From: Phycisphaerae bacterium
GTDB taxonomy: Bacteria; Planctomycetota; Phycisphaerae; UBA1845; UTPLA1
NCBI GenBank assembly: GCA_030593565.1
Contig: JAUVGW010000006.1
Span: forward strand, 1-38,460
DNA: 38,460 nt
Direction of reading: 5' to 3'
In this document: piece after piece, positions 30,511 through 38,238 of the stretch
How positions within the stretch are numbered: the first letter of the stretch is position 1
Layout of the letters: each line of letters opens with the position of its first letter
The notes under the pieces: model-generated
Seen by the model: the letters and a program-made list of their open reading frames with translations, nothing else
Databases searched by the model: none
What the model was told of the DNA's origin: nothing
Made by a program: the position numbers and the translations under genes

Positions 30511-32607
30511 ATGGCTACCAGAGACCTGACCACGGCCACAAAGATCGACCCGAACGGGCGCTTCAACCCCATCACGGCAGATCAAATAACGATCACCGGG
30601 CTTACGCGGAATGAATCCGCTTACATGTATTGGGATGATGGCGTAGACAACTACGGGTATACGTTTACGCACTCTGGGAAGTTCAACGTGTCGTCGGCTT
30701 CGGACACGTCCGGCGCTTGGGAAACGTGGTCGGTGAGTAATGTCATCGCCGATTCCGACTATTGGCTTGACAACAGCAGCGAAGCGATATCCCTGTCCAT
30801 CTACAGGTTGGCGGGCAGCGACCTTCGGGTTGGCCTACGCGAGTGGTCAACTGACACTTACGACCTTTACATACTCCTGGCGTATGATACTGACTACTGG
30901 TATATCGTGAAGCGGACAAGCAGCACCGCTATCGAGGCGTATGTCTATTCTGACGCGACATTTGACACGGAAGTTTGCACCCTCAGCATAACGATACCCG
31001 CGCATAAATATCGTTACATGTTCCCGATCAACTCTTTCAACACAGGCAACAGCGCCGACATTTCAGGCACTTGCGGCGCGGTCGATCTGGCGCATCCGAC
31101 ATACACGGTAAGTGTTGAGGGCAGTTCCATCGGCACCGACAACTACACCGCCGCCATGGAAGTAGCCGCAGAGGCAACTGCAATCGGTAGCGACGCTTTC
31201 CGCGCCGGTACCTATCTGGTCGACATATCCGACACGTCTGCCGGTTCCGACGACAACACCGTCGCACTCACCGTGAGCATGGCTGACACGTCTGCCGGCT
31301 CCGATGGCAACACCGTCACTCTTTCCGTTGCCATATCCGACACGTCTGCCGGTTCCGACGACAACACCGTCGCACTCACCGCAGACGTGGCCGAATCAAC
31401 AGAGGGGCAAGACGGCAACACCGTCGCTCTCACCGTGAGCATGGCTGACACGATAGAAGGAAGCGATGAATACAGGGCGCTGTTGCGGCTAGTTCTGGAC
31501 TGCGCGAAAGTGGTAGCCGCGTCCCGGATATTGACTTTCCCGTCCGGTGGCGAAGAGGCGTGGCTGCTTGCCGACGCGGAACTCGTGCTTGCAACTGTGG
31601 ACGAGACGGCTACAGTCGATGCATATCTGCTTGCCCGGCGCGATCTGTCCGCGATCGTACCCGTCGGCGCCCTGACCATCGCCGACGTTCAAGAGATGTG
31701 GCCGGATGCGCTGGCGCTGAATCACGCGGAGCTTGTCTGGGATGAAGTGACTACCACGTCGCGGATCCTCCTGCGCAAGGATGGGGCTGGGAGCTTTGTG
31801 GAGATTGCGCAGCCCAGCTACTACGATCTGAGCTACACCGACGGCCCGCTTGCGGACAATGACTACGACTGGCGGCTTGACACCTACGACGACGCGGGCA
31901 ATGTCGGCGAATCCAACGTGTTCGAGGCCACGGTCGCAGTCGGCCCAGCGCCGCCCACCGCACTGTCTCTATCGCACAATGACGGCTCCGGGCTGACAGC
32001 GCTCTCGTGGACGGCCAGCGCGGACGCGACAGGCTACAATCTGTACACCAGCCCCGTCGACGGCCCGGTCAGGCTCACCGGCACGCCGACCGATCTGGGC
32101 AACGTCGTCACCACGGGCATCGACAACTCGGCTACCACCGGCGAGATGACCTATCTCGTTCGCGCATACAATGCGGCCGGAGTCGAAGAAGCGAGCATTT
32201 CGCAGATGGTGAAGATCGACCTGTCCGGCGGCGTGCAGATTCTCACGCCGAACTCGCCGAGCATCATTTCTGGCACGGCCATTGCAGGCGGCCAGGTGCG
32301 CGTTGTAGCGTCATACGTCGGCGAAGGCGCAGATGGCGTCGCGGCTACAATGCGCGTCTACAGCAACGACGGGGCGGGCGGGGCGGTGTCCTACGTCACG
32401 CCTGTAGCAACCGGCGCGCTTCGGGCCACCGCGGCTTACCAGTCCGCCACGCTGGATACCGCCGGGCTGGACGGCCAGAAGACGTACATACTCGTCGCCA
32501 GGGCCCGTACTGCAGTCGGCGTCGAGGATACGAACACGGTAGAGATTGAAGTTCTGACTGACAGCGTTTCGCCAACAGCCGTCACATTGACGGGCACACT
32601 TCAGTAG
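30511..32607 (+). CDS. Long tail fibre-like protein with 18-residue repeats and Fn3-like domains
   Basis: The 698-residue protein starts with a beta-sandwich-like N-terminus (about 1-190). It then carries several copies of an 18-residue repeat around residues 200-325 (for example DTSAGSDDNTVALTVSMA). Next come Fn3-like domains near residues 405-570 (RILLRKDGAGSFVEIA and 'ALSWTASADATGYNLYTSP') and a further beta domain. Such modular proteins protrude from the tail and bind host surfaces. Trp and Tyr are frequent in the N-terminal part. Confidence 0.65.
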   Translation: MATRDLTTATKIDPNGRFNPITADQITITGLTRNESAYMYWDDGVDNYGYTFTHSGKFNVSSASDTSGAWETWSVSNVIADSDYWLDNSSEAISLSIYRLAGSDLRVGLREWSTDTYDLYILLAYDTDYWYIVKRTSSTAIEAYVYSDATFDTEVCTLSITIPAHKYRYMFPINSFNTGNSADISGTCGAVDLAHPTYTVSVEGSSIGTDNYTAAMEVAAEATAIGSDAFRAGTYLVDISDTSAGSDDNTVALTVSMADTSAGSDGNTVTLSVAISDTSAGSDDNTVALTADVAESTEGQDGNTVALTVSMADTIEGSDEYRALLRLVLDCAKVVAASRILTFPSGGEEAWLLADAELVLATVDETATVDAYLLARRDLSAIVPVGALTIADVQEMWPDALALNHAELVWDEVTTTSRILLRKDGAGSFVEIAQPSYYDLSYTDGPLADNDYDWRLDTYDDAGNVGESNVFEATVAVGPAPPTALSLSHNDGSGLTALSWTASADATGYNLYTSPVDGPVRLTGTPTDLGNVVTTGIDNSATTGEMTYLVRAYNAAGVEEASISQMVKIDLSGGVQILTPNSPSIISGTAIAGGQVRVVASYVGEGADGVAATMRVYSNDGAGGAVSYVTPVATGALRATAAYQSATLDTAGLDGQKTYILVARARTAVGVEDTNTVEIEVLTDSVSPTAVTLTGTLQ
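31231..31446 (+). repeat. 54-base tandem repeat in the fibre-like gene
   Basis: Four in-frame units of 54 bases start at 31231, 31285, 31339 and 31393, with degenerate units on both sides. Each encodes 18 residues with an acidic S-D-x-N-T-V core. Copy changes keep the frame, so length variation of the fibre is possible. Confidence 0.85.
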
Positions 32608-32618
32608 AGGAGAAGCAC

Positions 32619-33173
32619 ATGAGAAGCAACAGCATTCAGGATTTCGCAAGCAGTCGTCCGCAAGGCATCAAGCTCGGGGCCGGTATGCCGTTCATCCTCT
32701 ACAGTTGGGTACACCGCGACGTAGACAGGCGGGTTCTGGATCAAGGGCATAACATCCACAATATGTTCCTTGATGAGGGTGCGAAGTTCATGGTAATGGC
32801 GTGCTTCGAGGGTGAGGCGTTGCCGACCGACCTGCACCTGCTCTTGGACAACCGTGTTACAATCGCGCGGGCCGATACGCTTGCCAGCCTGAGCGGCGAG
32901 CCGTCCACGTTTGGCTATGCCCGCGAACCGCTGACCATCGGCGCTACAGACTGGACGGCATCTCTCGTCACCAACTGGCAAGCATTGAGCGTGTCCGCCA
33001 CGTTCGGGCCGGTGGGCGGTGACTGGGCACAGGTCCAAAACCTCGGATTGTGCGTTCCCCTGACAGGCACGGCGGGCTATTACATCTCAGCGGCCAACAT
33101 CGGCGCCAAGGTGATGACCGACGGGCAAACGTTAGACGCTACCGCGAAGATCATCCTTACAAGCGGAACGTAA
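32619..33173 (+). CDS. Tail-region structural protein, 184 aa
   Basis: The product is beta-rich with 'FILYSWVHRDVDRRVLDQGH' near the start and a Ser/Thr/Gly-rich C-terminal half. It sits between two large fibre or spike proteins and is likely a structural or chaperone partner. GGAGAAG precedes ATG 32619. No family named. Confidence 0.55.
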   Translation: MRSNSIQDFASSRPQGIKLGAGMPFILYSWVHRDVDRRVLDQGHNIHNMFLDEGAKFMVMACFEGEALPTDLHLLLDNRVTIARADTLASLSGEPSTFGYAREPLTIGATDWTASLVTNWQALSVSATFGPVGGDWAQVQNLGLCVPLTGTAGYYISAANIGAKVMTDGQTLDATAKIILTSGT

Positions 33174-33176
33174 ACA

Positions 33177-34376
33177 ATGACAACCCACTTCGTTGATAAC
33201 ACTTCACCAAACCCGCCGGGGGACGGCTCCGCGCAGTTCCCGTGGGCGGATATCCGCTCCGCGATGACTTATAACGGATTCTCCCCTGGTGATGAGACAT
33301 GGTGCCGTGGGGATCAATCCCATCTCATCGACGCAGACGTGAACTTTACGGATGACGGTTCTTTTGGTCTGCCGCTTCGACTCATAGGGGACGACGGCAC
33401 ATACTGGCCAACGCCGACGAATCGCACGATCATAGAGTTCGCCAACAACAACGTTGAACTGCGGCTCTCCGGCGATGATTACTGGTCGTTTGACCGGCTC
33501 CATTTTCGCAACGGGGAGGGCCGCGTCATTGACGCCATGTCCTCGACGGACTTGACTCTCTCGAACTGCCTCTGGACTTCACCCACGTCAACGCCTCAAA
33601 CGTCCGTCAGATGTCTTGAGGGCACCCTGAGGGTGTTCAACTGCGAGTTCTACGCCGCTGCTGGAAGCGCGATTCAGCATCAGGCCGATGCCGACATCAT
33701 TGACACAATCATTTCAGGGGCGGGCATCGGCCTGAATGTTTCAAAGGGCACTACCCGGATGCGGAATGTGGCGTTCAACTGCACCACAGACATTCAGATT
33801 GCAGAGGGCAATGTGCGTCGGGGGTGGAACGTGTCGCTAAATGGCGCAACCCCGGTGAAAATAACCACTGGACGGAGGGCGCACTGTATCTTGCAGACCC
33901 TCAACGGTGTTCCCGGCACATGGACCCGTTGGAACCGCACGGGAAAACTTCAGTGGATGCTTGCCTCAGCGACTCCCGCCGGACAGCGTAGCGGTGGCGG
34001 GGAATACGTTACTGAGATGATCGCGGACTCAGATGTTAGCGCGTGGGCACCACTCGTTCTTGAGCACCAAGTGCGTGTGTCGGCAGCCACATGGAACGTA
34101 GACGTATGGCTACAGCCGAGCGGGGGCACGCCGCCGATAATAGACGGGGCCAACGCCGAAGTGTGGGCGACTACAACAGTGCTGGACGAGGCCACATCGC
34201 AACTCGTAGACATCGACTCACGCGACACATCGCAAGGCGTTCTGGTCAACGACACCTGGGGCAGGGTTAGCCTTGTCGTTCCCGCCACCGTGAAGGACAT
34301 GATTGAAGTGACGATCCACCAGACAGTCGAAGGCACGATCTACGCCGATTCGACCATTCCCGTAGTCGCGGAGTAG
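33177..34376 (+). CDS. Right-handed beta-helix tail spike-like protein, 399 aa
   Basis: After an N-terminal 'HFVDNTSPNPPGDGSAQFPW', residues about 70-240 show the short regular strands of a right-handed parallel beta-helix (LRLSGDDYWSFDRLHFRNGE and 'LEGTLRVFNCEFYAAAGS'). Such folds are common in tail spikes that bind or cut surface sugars. The catalytic site, if any, is not visible. The C-terminus is beta-rich and could be a trimerisation or Fn3-like part. Confidence 0.65.
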   Translation: MTTHFVDNTSPNPPGDGSAQFPWADIRSAMTYNGFSPGDETWCRGDQSHLIDADVNFTDDGSFGLPLRLIGDDGTYWPTPTNRTIIEFANNNVELRLSGDDYWSFDRLHFRNGEGRVIDAMSSTDLTLSNCLWTSPTSTPQTSVRCLEGTLRVFNCEFYAAAGSAIQHQADADIIDTIISGAGIGLNVSKGTTRMRNVAFNCTTDIQIAEGNVRRGWNVSLNGATPVKITTGRRAHCILQTLNGVPGTWTRWNRTGKLQWMLASATPAGQRSGGGEYVTEMIADSDVSAWAPLVLEHQVRVSAATWNVDVWLQPSGGTPPIIDGANAEVWATTTVLDEATSQLVDIDSRDTSQGVLVNDTWGRVSLVVPATVKDMIEVTIHQTVEGTIYADSTIPVVAE

Positions 34377-34378
34377 TC

Positions 34379-35653
34379 ATGCCTGAACTATTCCCGATAT
34401 TTGACCTGTTCGTTGAGTTGGTGGAGGAGGGGCACCCTGCTACGGGCACATTCCCCGGCGGCAACACTACGGCGTCTTCGGCAATCAACCCGCGCCGGAA
34501 GCTGGAGATCAGAGGGCCGGGCGATCGTGGCTACACGCAGTGGCTCTACTTCAGCGTGGGGCTATGGACGCCGGGCACCACGTTCGCAATCATCACCGAC
34601 AAGGCGCTGTATGGCAAGGTGAACACTGGAGAGATGCAGTTTCCCGTTCCTAAGAACATCAGGCGGGATGCGGTCTGTGGCGCGCTGACGCCCAGTAACA
34701 CTATCTCCGATCTAATCGTGGCCTGCACGTCACCGCTGGACATCGTGCATCTGACGGCGGATCCGATCCCAGGCATATCTAAGTATACGATCTCGCGCAA
34801 GGTCGCGGGTGGCGAGTACGCGGTGCTCATCAGCGCAGACCAGGTGGACTTCTGCAACGGCCCCCTGCATGACGGCGATTATGTCTACAAGGCTACCGCA
34901 TACGACCAGTGGGGGAACGGCACTGACAGCAATGAGGAACCCGTTACGATAACGACTGTGCCGGAGCCTGTGACCGATCTCGCATTCTCGTACGAGGTGC
35001 TGGCCGGGCCCATCTACAATCTGACCGTGACGTGGACGGCATCGGCCAGCGCCGACGTCGATCACTATGCCATTTATCTGAGCGGGGACGATGGCGTACT
35101 CGAGTTCGACGGGGACATCACAGATACGGCGACCGGCACGAGTTGGGAATACGAATTCTCGGCGGGGATCACCGGGACGTTTGGCGTGATGGTGCGCGCC
35201 GTGGATTCCGCCGGCAATATGGAGCGCGGCATTTTCAACGTGGAATACTTCTCACTGCTGGATTCAGTTCTCACTTGCCTGCCCAACGTTCCTACCGCTA
35301 TCTCTGCCGGCCAATCGGTGCATGAGGGGAAGGCGCAGGTCACTTTCACCTACGACACCCGCGACGAGATAGGGCTGGCGGTCGAGGCCCGGTTCTTCGC
35401 CAATAGCACACCCGGCGGCCCCATAAACTGGCTTACGCCCGTCGATACAATGCCCATCGCGTGGCGAAATGAACCCACAGCGTATCAGTGGATTTCCGAT
35501 GCCCTTGCACCTGGCGATCACGTCTTCGGCGTCAGAATGGGCACGGGCGTCTACCCGGACGGCTTCGAGACGCTCAACACAGACGAATACTCCGTTACGA
35601 TTTCTGCGCCGCCATCAACGCCGCCTGGCCTGGGCGCGGATGTGGGGCCGTGA
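34379..35653 (+). CDS. Tail fibre-like protein with Fn3-like domain, 424 aa
   Basis: The middle contains an Fn3-like domain (near 200-280, LTVTWTASASADVDHYAIYL and 'GTFGVMVRAVDSAGN'), with beta-rich segments before and after and a Pro/Gly end (PPSTPPGLGADVGP). This layout resembles the 30511 gene and fits an adhesion protein at the tail tip. It is the last tail gene before the inverted-repeat element. Confidence 0.6.
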   Translation: MPELFPIFDLFVELVEEGHPATGTFPGGNTTASSAINPRRKLEIRGPGDRGYTQWLYFSVGLWTPGTTFAIITDKALYGKVNTGEMQFPVPKNIRRDAVCGALTPSNTISDLIVACTSPLDIVHLTADPIPGISKYTISRKVAGGEYAVLISADQVDFCNGPLHDGDYVYKATAYDQWGNGTDSNEEPVTITTVPEPVTDLAFSYEVLAGPIYNLTVTWTASASADVDHYAIYLSGDDGVLEFDGDITDTATGTSWEYEFSAGITGTFGVMVRAVDSAGNMERGIFNVEYFSLLDSVLTCLPNVPTAISAGQSVHEGKAQVTFTYDTRDEIGLAVEARFFANSTPGGPINWLTPVDTMPIAWRNEPTAYQWISDALAPGDHVFGVRMGTGVYPDGFETLNTDEYSVTISAPPSTPPGLGADVGP

Positions 35654-35756
35654 CCAGGCTTCCTGAACCTGACAGGTAAAGCCTTCCGCACTTGTCCGAA
35701 AGGAGAGATGATTCCGCCATTGGTAACATTTATACTGTTCGTCATCCTAGACGGCA

Positions 35757-35929
35757 ACGACAGAAGACAACTTTCCACGGAAAACACGGAAAGCACGGAA
35801 GAGGCGAAAAGCACGACATGCGGCTTAACGCCATCGTATTACGCCATTGGCAGCCATGTTACATGGCGCATTGCCGTTGCCGTATTTCCGTGTATTCCGT
35901 GTTTTCCGTGGAAGAACGCCTTCTGTCGT
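35757..35929. mobile_element. Inverted-repeat (MITE-like) element between tail and lysis genes
   Basis: About 45 bases at each end are imperfect inverted copies: 35757-35800 (ACGACAGAAG, then CTTTCCACGGAAAACACGG) and 35885-35929 (ending CCTTCTGTCGT). The centre holds a perfect palindrome, GCCATGT-T-ACATGGC (35853-35867). There is no gene inside; small frames here only reflect the repeat. This CACGGAAnACACGG motif is of a kind I have seen dispersed in other genomes. The rest of the 320-base gap (35654-35756 and 35930-35973) holds nothing I can name. Confidence 0.65.
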
Positions 35930-35973
35930 ATCCGTCATCCTACTGCTGTCCCTTTTCACGATTGGAGAAGATC

Positions 35974-36156
35974 ATGCCTGACGCTGTGAAGGACGCCGTA
36001 ACGAGCTGGAAGAGTACGATCGCCGGGCTTGCCTGCATCGCGGGCGGCGTGGCGCTGCTGCTTGTGCCGGCCGAGCCCATGACCGCCGCCGCGCTGTCGC
36101 TGTTCACCGTCGGGGCTGCTTGCCTTGGGTACCCATTCGGGAGGGACGTAGGATGA
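35974..36156 (+). CDS. Holin-like membrane protein, 60 aa
   Basis: One or two hydrophobic helices (AGLACIAGGVALLLVPAEPM, then 'AAALSLFTVGAACLGYPFG') with a charged N-terminus fit a small holin. It starts the cassette that follows the tail genes and overlaps the lipoprotein start by four bases (ATGA), a typical lysis-gene layout. A separate endolysin is not identified in the window. GGAGAAG precedes ATG 35974. Confidence 0.6.
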   Translation: MPDAVKDAVTSWKSTIAGLACIAGGVALLLVPAEPMTAAALSLFTVGAACLGYPFGRDVG

Positions 36157-36467
36157 AGCGAACAATCGCAGTCCTGTCAGTCCTGCTTGGCATGGTGGTC
36201 ATCGCCGGATGCGCCAGCCTCTCGCAGGAATACGCCGCCATCGGCATCGGCTTCAACGCCACCGTGTCGGCACTCAACACCGCCCGCGCCGCCGGGCACA
36301 TTTCCGACGACGACTGGAAGCCCATCGTCGCCTACATCGTCGCCGGTGACGCTGCGCTTGATGAGATGCGCAAGGCTGTTGACGCTGGGGATGACGCCAC
36401 GTTCCGAGTTCACCTGAAGGTTTTCGAGACGCTACTGCTTGCGCTTGAAGCCGAGAATGGAGGCTGA
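36153..36467 (+). CDS. Lipoprotein, possible spanin-like, 104 aa
   Basis: A signal sequence (KRTIAVLSVLLGMVVIAGC) ends in an AGC lipobox with Cys20. The mature part is helical (FNATVSALNTARAAGHISDD, then 'VHLKVFETLLLALEAE'). Outer-membrane lipoproteins in phage lysis cassettes are often spanins; its length and helices allow this but do not prove it. The last codons supply the GGAGG site for the next gene. Confidence 0.65.
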   Translation: MKRTIAVLSVLLGMVVIAGCASLSQEYAAIGIGFNATVSALNTARAAGHISDDDWKPIVAYIVAGDAALDEMRKAVDAGDDATFRVHLKVFETLLLALEAENGG

Positions 36468-36468
36468 T

Positions 36469-36690
36469 ATGTCCGAAGCACTCGCACTGATAGCCCTGCT
36501 CAAGGCCGTCGCCGACATGGTTGAAGCCGCCGGCCAGATCATCAAGCTGCCCGATACCGTGCCCGCCGAACAGCTCGACCAGATCGACGCCGAGCGGGAG
36601 CGGCTCGTTGCGCAGGCCCAGGCGTTGGACGGCTCTTCGCCATCCCCGCCACCTGCGCCGGCCCCATCGCATTACCATGTCGACGCGTGA
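36469..36690 (+). CDS. Small helical protein with Pro-rich tail, 73 aa
   Basis: An amphipathic helix (SEALALIALLKAVADMVEAA) precedes a charged region (QLDQIDAERERLVAQAQAL) and a Pro-rich tail (SPPPAPAP) that ends HYHVDA. It is the last gene of the rightward operon and is coupled to the lipoprotein through the shared GGAGGC segment. A role in lysis is likely by place only. Confidence 0.55.
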   Translation: MSEALALIALLKAVADMVEAAGQIIKLPDTVPAEQLDQIDAERERLVAQAQALDGSSPSPPPAPAPSHYHVDA

Positions 36691-36724
36691 CCGCTGCGGG
36701 TGTGTCCCGTGCCCGGAGCAAAAA

Positions 36725-36765
36725 GAAAGCCCCGTCCAGCATTACACTGGGCGGGGCTTCTTTTG
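36725..36765. terminator. Bidirectional rho-independent terminator
   Basis: AAGCCCCGTCCAG pairs with CTGGGCGGGGCTT over a short loop, a long stable stem. On the + strand it is followed by CTTTTGTTT and on the - strand by TTTCTTTTTG, so it can stop both the rightward virion operon and the leftward operon. The 255 bases from 36766 to 37020 hold no gene I can support. Confidence 0.85.
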
Positions 36766-37020
36766 TTTGGAGCAGGGCGGCTGGGTTTAAAATGTATCGT
36801 GACCAGCAAGGTCGAAATCGGACTCATGCGGGAGTCGTCGCCCCGATCCTACTGCACCGCATCTGGCAGCGGCACGCCCTGCATCGTATTGGACGAAGGG
36901 CTGGACTTGCACCAGCGGCTTGTAACCAGCAGGGGGCGACCCAACTGGGCGGCTTGCGCCGCGCCGATCCGATCTCGCGCATGATATCCCACGCGGCCGG
37001 CACCTCCGAGTGATGTCAAA

Positions 37021-37095
37021 TGGCTGCCAAGCGAGGACTCGAACCTCGAACAATCCGATTAACGGTCGGGTGCTCTACCATTGAGCTACTCGGCA
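37021..37095 (-). tRNA. tRNA-Asn(GTT), unusual C33
   Basis: The minus strand folds as a tRNA: acceptor TGCCGAG/CTTGGCA, D arm GCTC-AATGGTA-GAGC, anticodon loop CCGTTAA and T arm CGAGG-TTCGAGT-CCTCG, with an encoded CCA end. The anticodon GTT reads Asn codons. Base 33 is C where U is almost universal, and the first pair of the anticodon stem (27-43) is C-A. It may still be functional. It lies at the end of the leftward operon before the terminator. Confidence 0.85.
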
Positions 37096-37102
37096 ACGGA
37101 CG

Positions 37103-37169
37103 TGAGGCGGGCGGACTCGAACCACCATCTCGGGCGCGACCCGAATGTTGCCAGTTACACTACGCCTCA
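37103..37169 (-). tRNA. Degenerate tRNA-like gene with short anticodon arm
   Basis: The acceptor TGAGGCG/CGCCTCA, D arm and T arm (GGTGG-TTCGAGT-CCGCC) are intact and resemble tRNA-Gln, but the anticodon arm is only 13 bases (CGGG-TCGCG-CCCG) instead of 17. No normal seven-base anticodon loop can be made without breaking the layout. There is no encoded CCA. It is either a decayed tRNA or a tRNA-shaped RNA with another role. Confidence 0.5.
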
Positions 37170-37210
37170 GCTCGAGCATCATACACCACCGCCACCGTCC
37201 GTGTCAGGGA

Positions 37211-37525
37211 TTATCCAGCCGGTGGGTGGCGCGGGATGGAAGCCAGGCACGTTGACGAGTCGTACTCCGACACGAAGAACACGTTACGATCCGACCACGC
37301 GTACAGCTTGTAGCAGCCAACGCCGCAGTACCCTGTATCGGTTGACCACCCCCGCATGTACGGCTCCGCCTCAGCTATAGGCATCACTCGATCACGCGCC
37401 TCCACCGGGACGTGTCCTGGGTCGGCGGCGCCGGAGCACGAGCCGTAATCGTGATCGCCAAATATGATGCACTCCAGTGTTTCGCCATCTTCAAGCATCT
37501 CGTGCAACTCATCCCATGCGTCCAT
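37211..37525 (-). CDS. Acidic protein with Cys residues, 104 aa
   Basis: Acidic N-terminus (DAWDELHEMLEDGETLE), then 'CIIFGDHDYGSCSG' and a Tyr/Cys-rich region (GYCGVGCYKLYAW), ending in SIPRHPP. GGAG lies eight bases before the ATG. No family known. It is the last protein gene of the leftward operon. Confidence 0.6.
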   Translation of the reverse strand: MDAWDELHEMLEDGETLECIIFGDHDYGSCSGAADPGHVPVEARDRVMPIAEAEPYMRGWSTDTGYCGVGCYKLYAWSDRNVFFVSEYDSSTCLASIPRHPPAG

Positions 37526-37535
37526 CGTAACGCTC

Positions 37536-37598
37536 CTATTTGTTCGTGAAAGGCCATTGTTCGGCCAAAATGTGCGCAAGCCGGGCTGTAACCGCCAT
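37536..37598 (-). CDS. Possible microprotein, 20 aa
   Basis: ATG 37598 overlaps the stop of the upstream gene as TGATG and opens a 20-codon frame (AVTARLAHILAEQWPFTNK). Coupling by overlap is the only evidence. It may serve merely to carry ribosomes toward the 37525 start. Confidence 0.3.
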   Translation of the reverse strand: MAVTARLAHILAEQWPFTNK

Positions 37599-37990
37599 CA
37601 TTCGGGCGTGTCACCGCCATTGCGAATCTTCACGGTGGTGATGCGGAGTCGCGGCTTCGGCAGTCCTAGGTGAACTGTCACGCATTCCCTCAGCCCCGCC
37701 TCTGCCACGAGTCGGCGCACGCACCCGAGACATCGCGTGTCTTTGTTCATCGTGACTACTTGGATGTGGATATCATCATCGCGGACAAGCATTGCCCTAC
37801 GATCAAGCCATGCCCGGATGTGCTCAGCACAGGCGGTGCACTTGGACGCGAGGCGTTTCGGCCCCGCTCTACGCTCTCCGCGATCCTGGGCAAGCATGGG
37901 GAGCGTGCGCCTGAACCGGCGCCAATCGTCCTTGTCGGGGAACTTGTCGAAGAACGCGGCGTCGAACTTGGGCGGGCTGATCTTGCTCAT
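37598..37990 (-). CDS. Basic protein with two Cys pairs, 130 aa
   Basis: The N-terminal 50 residues are charged and helical (FFDKFPDKDDWRRFRRTL). The middle has CTACAEH and CLGCVRRL, which could form a split zinc site, and the C-terminus is beta-rich (VTVHLGLPKPRLRITTVK). AGGAGG before ATG 37990 sets the start and the gene overlaps the HTH gene by four bases. Function unknown. Confidence 0.65.
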   Translation of the reverse strand: MSKISPPKFDAAFFDKFPDKDDWRRFRRTLPMLAQDRGERRAGPKRLASKCTACAEHIRAWLDRRAMLVRDDDIHIQVVTMNKDTRCLGCVRRLVAEAGLRECVTVHLGLPKPRLRITTVKIRNGGDTPE

Positions 37991-38238
37991 TCCACCACCT
38001 CCTCACCGCCATTGAGCACCGTATCGCACTCGTGCAGCGCCCGGTCGCGGTCACGCTCGATCCCGCTGCCGACGTAGGTCATCACCCCAGCCGCGTGCTC
38101 CCAACTCGGGAGCCATCGGCCATGCAGCCAGTTCTCGAATGTGTGCTTGGACTTGACGCCGATCTCGTCGCAGGCCTGGCGGTGCGTGTGGCCCCGGCGA
38201 TCCAGCGCGGCTTGTAACTGCTTGGGTAGGTCATTCAT
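37987..38238 (-). CDS. HTH regulator of the leftward operon, 83 aa
   Basis: Residues about 5-45 form a helix-turn-helix (KQLQAALDRRGHTHRQACDE, then 'IGVKSKHTFENWLHGR'), followed by a helical and acidic tail. It shares the RRGH phrase with the HTH gene at 273. It is a candidate repressor or antirepressor acting on the divergent control region at 180-240. GGAGGAAGG lies upstream of ATG 38238. Confidence 0.75.
   Translation of the reverse strand: MNDLPKQLQAALDRRGHTHRQACDEIGVKSKHTFENWLHGRWLPSWEHAAGVMTYVGSGIERDRDRALHECDTVLNGGEEVVE

Noticed and set aside
35692-35973. Upstream extension of the holin-like gene through the inverted-repeat element
   Set aside because: The frame only translates the CACGGAA repeat; ATG 35974 with GGAGAAG is the better start.
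36900-36916. T-arm-like stem GCTGG-7-CCAGC, a possible third tRNA
   Set aside because: No matching acceptor or D arm could be found around it on the minus strand.
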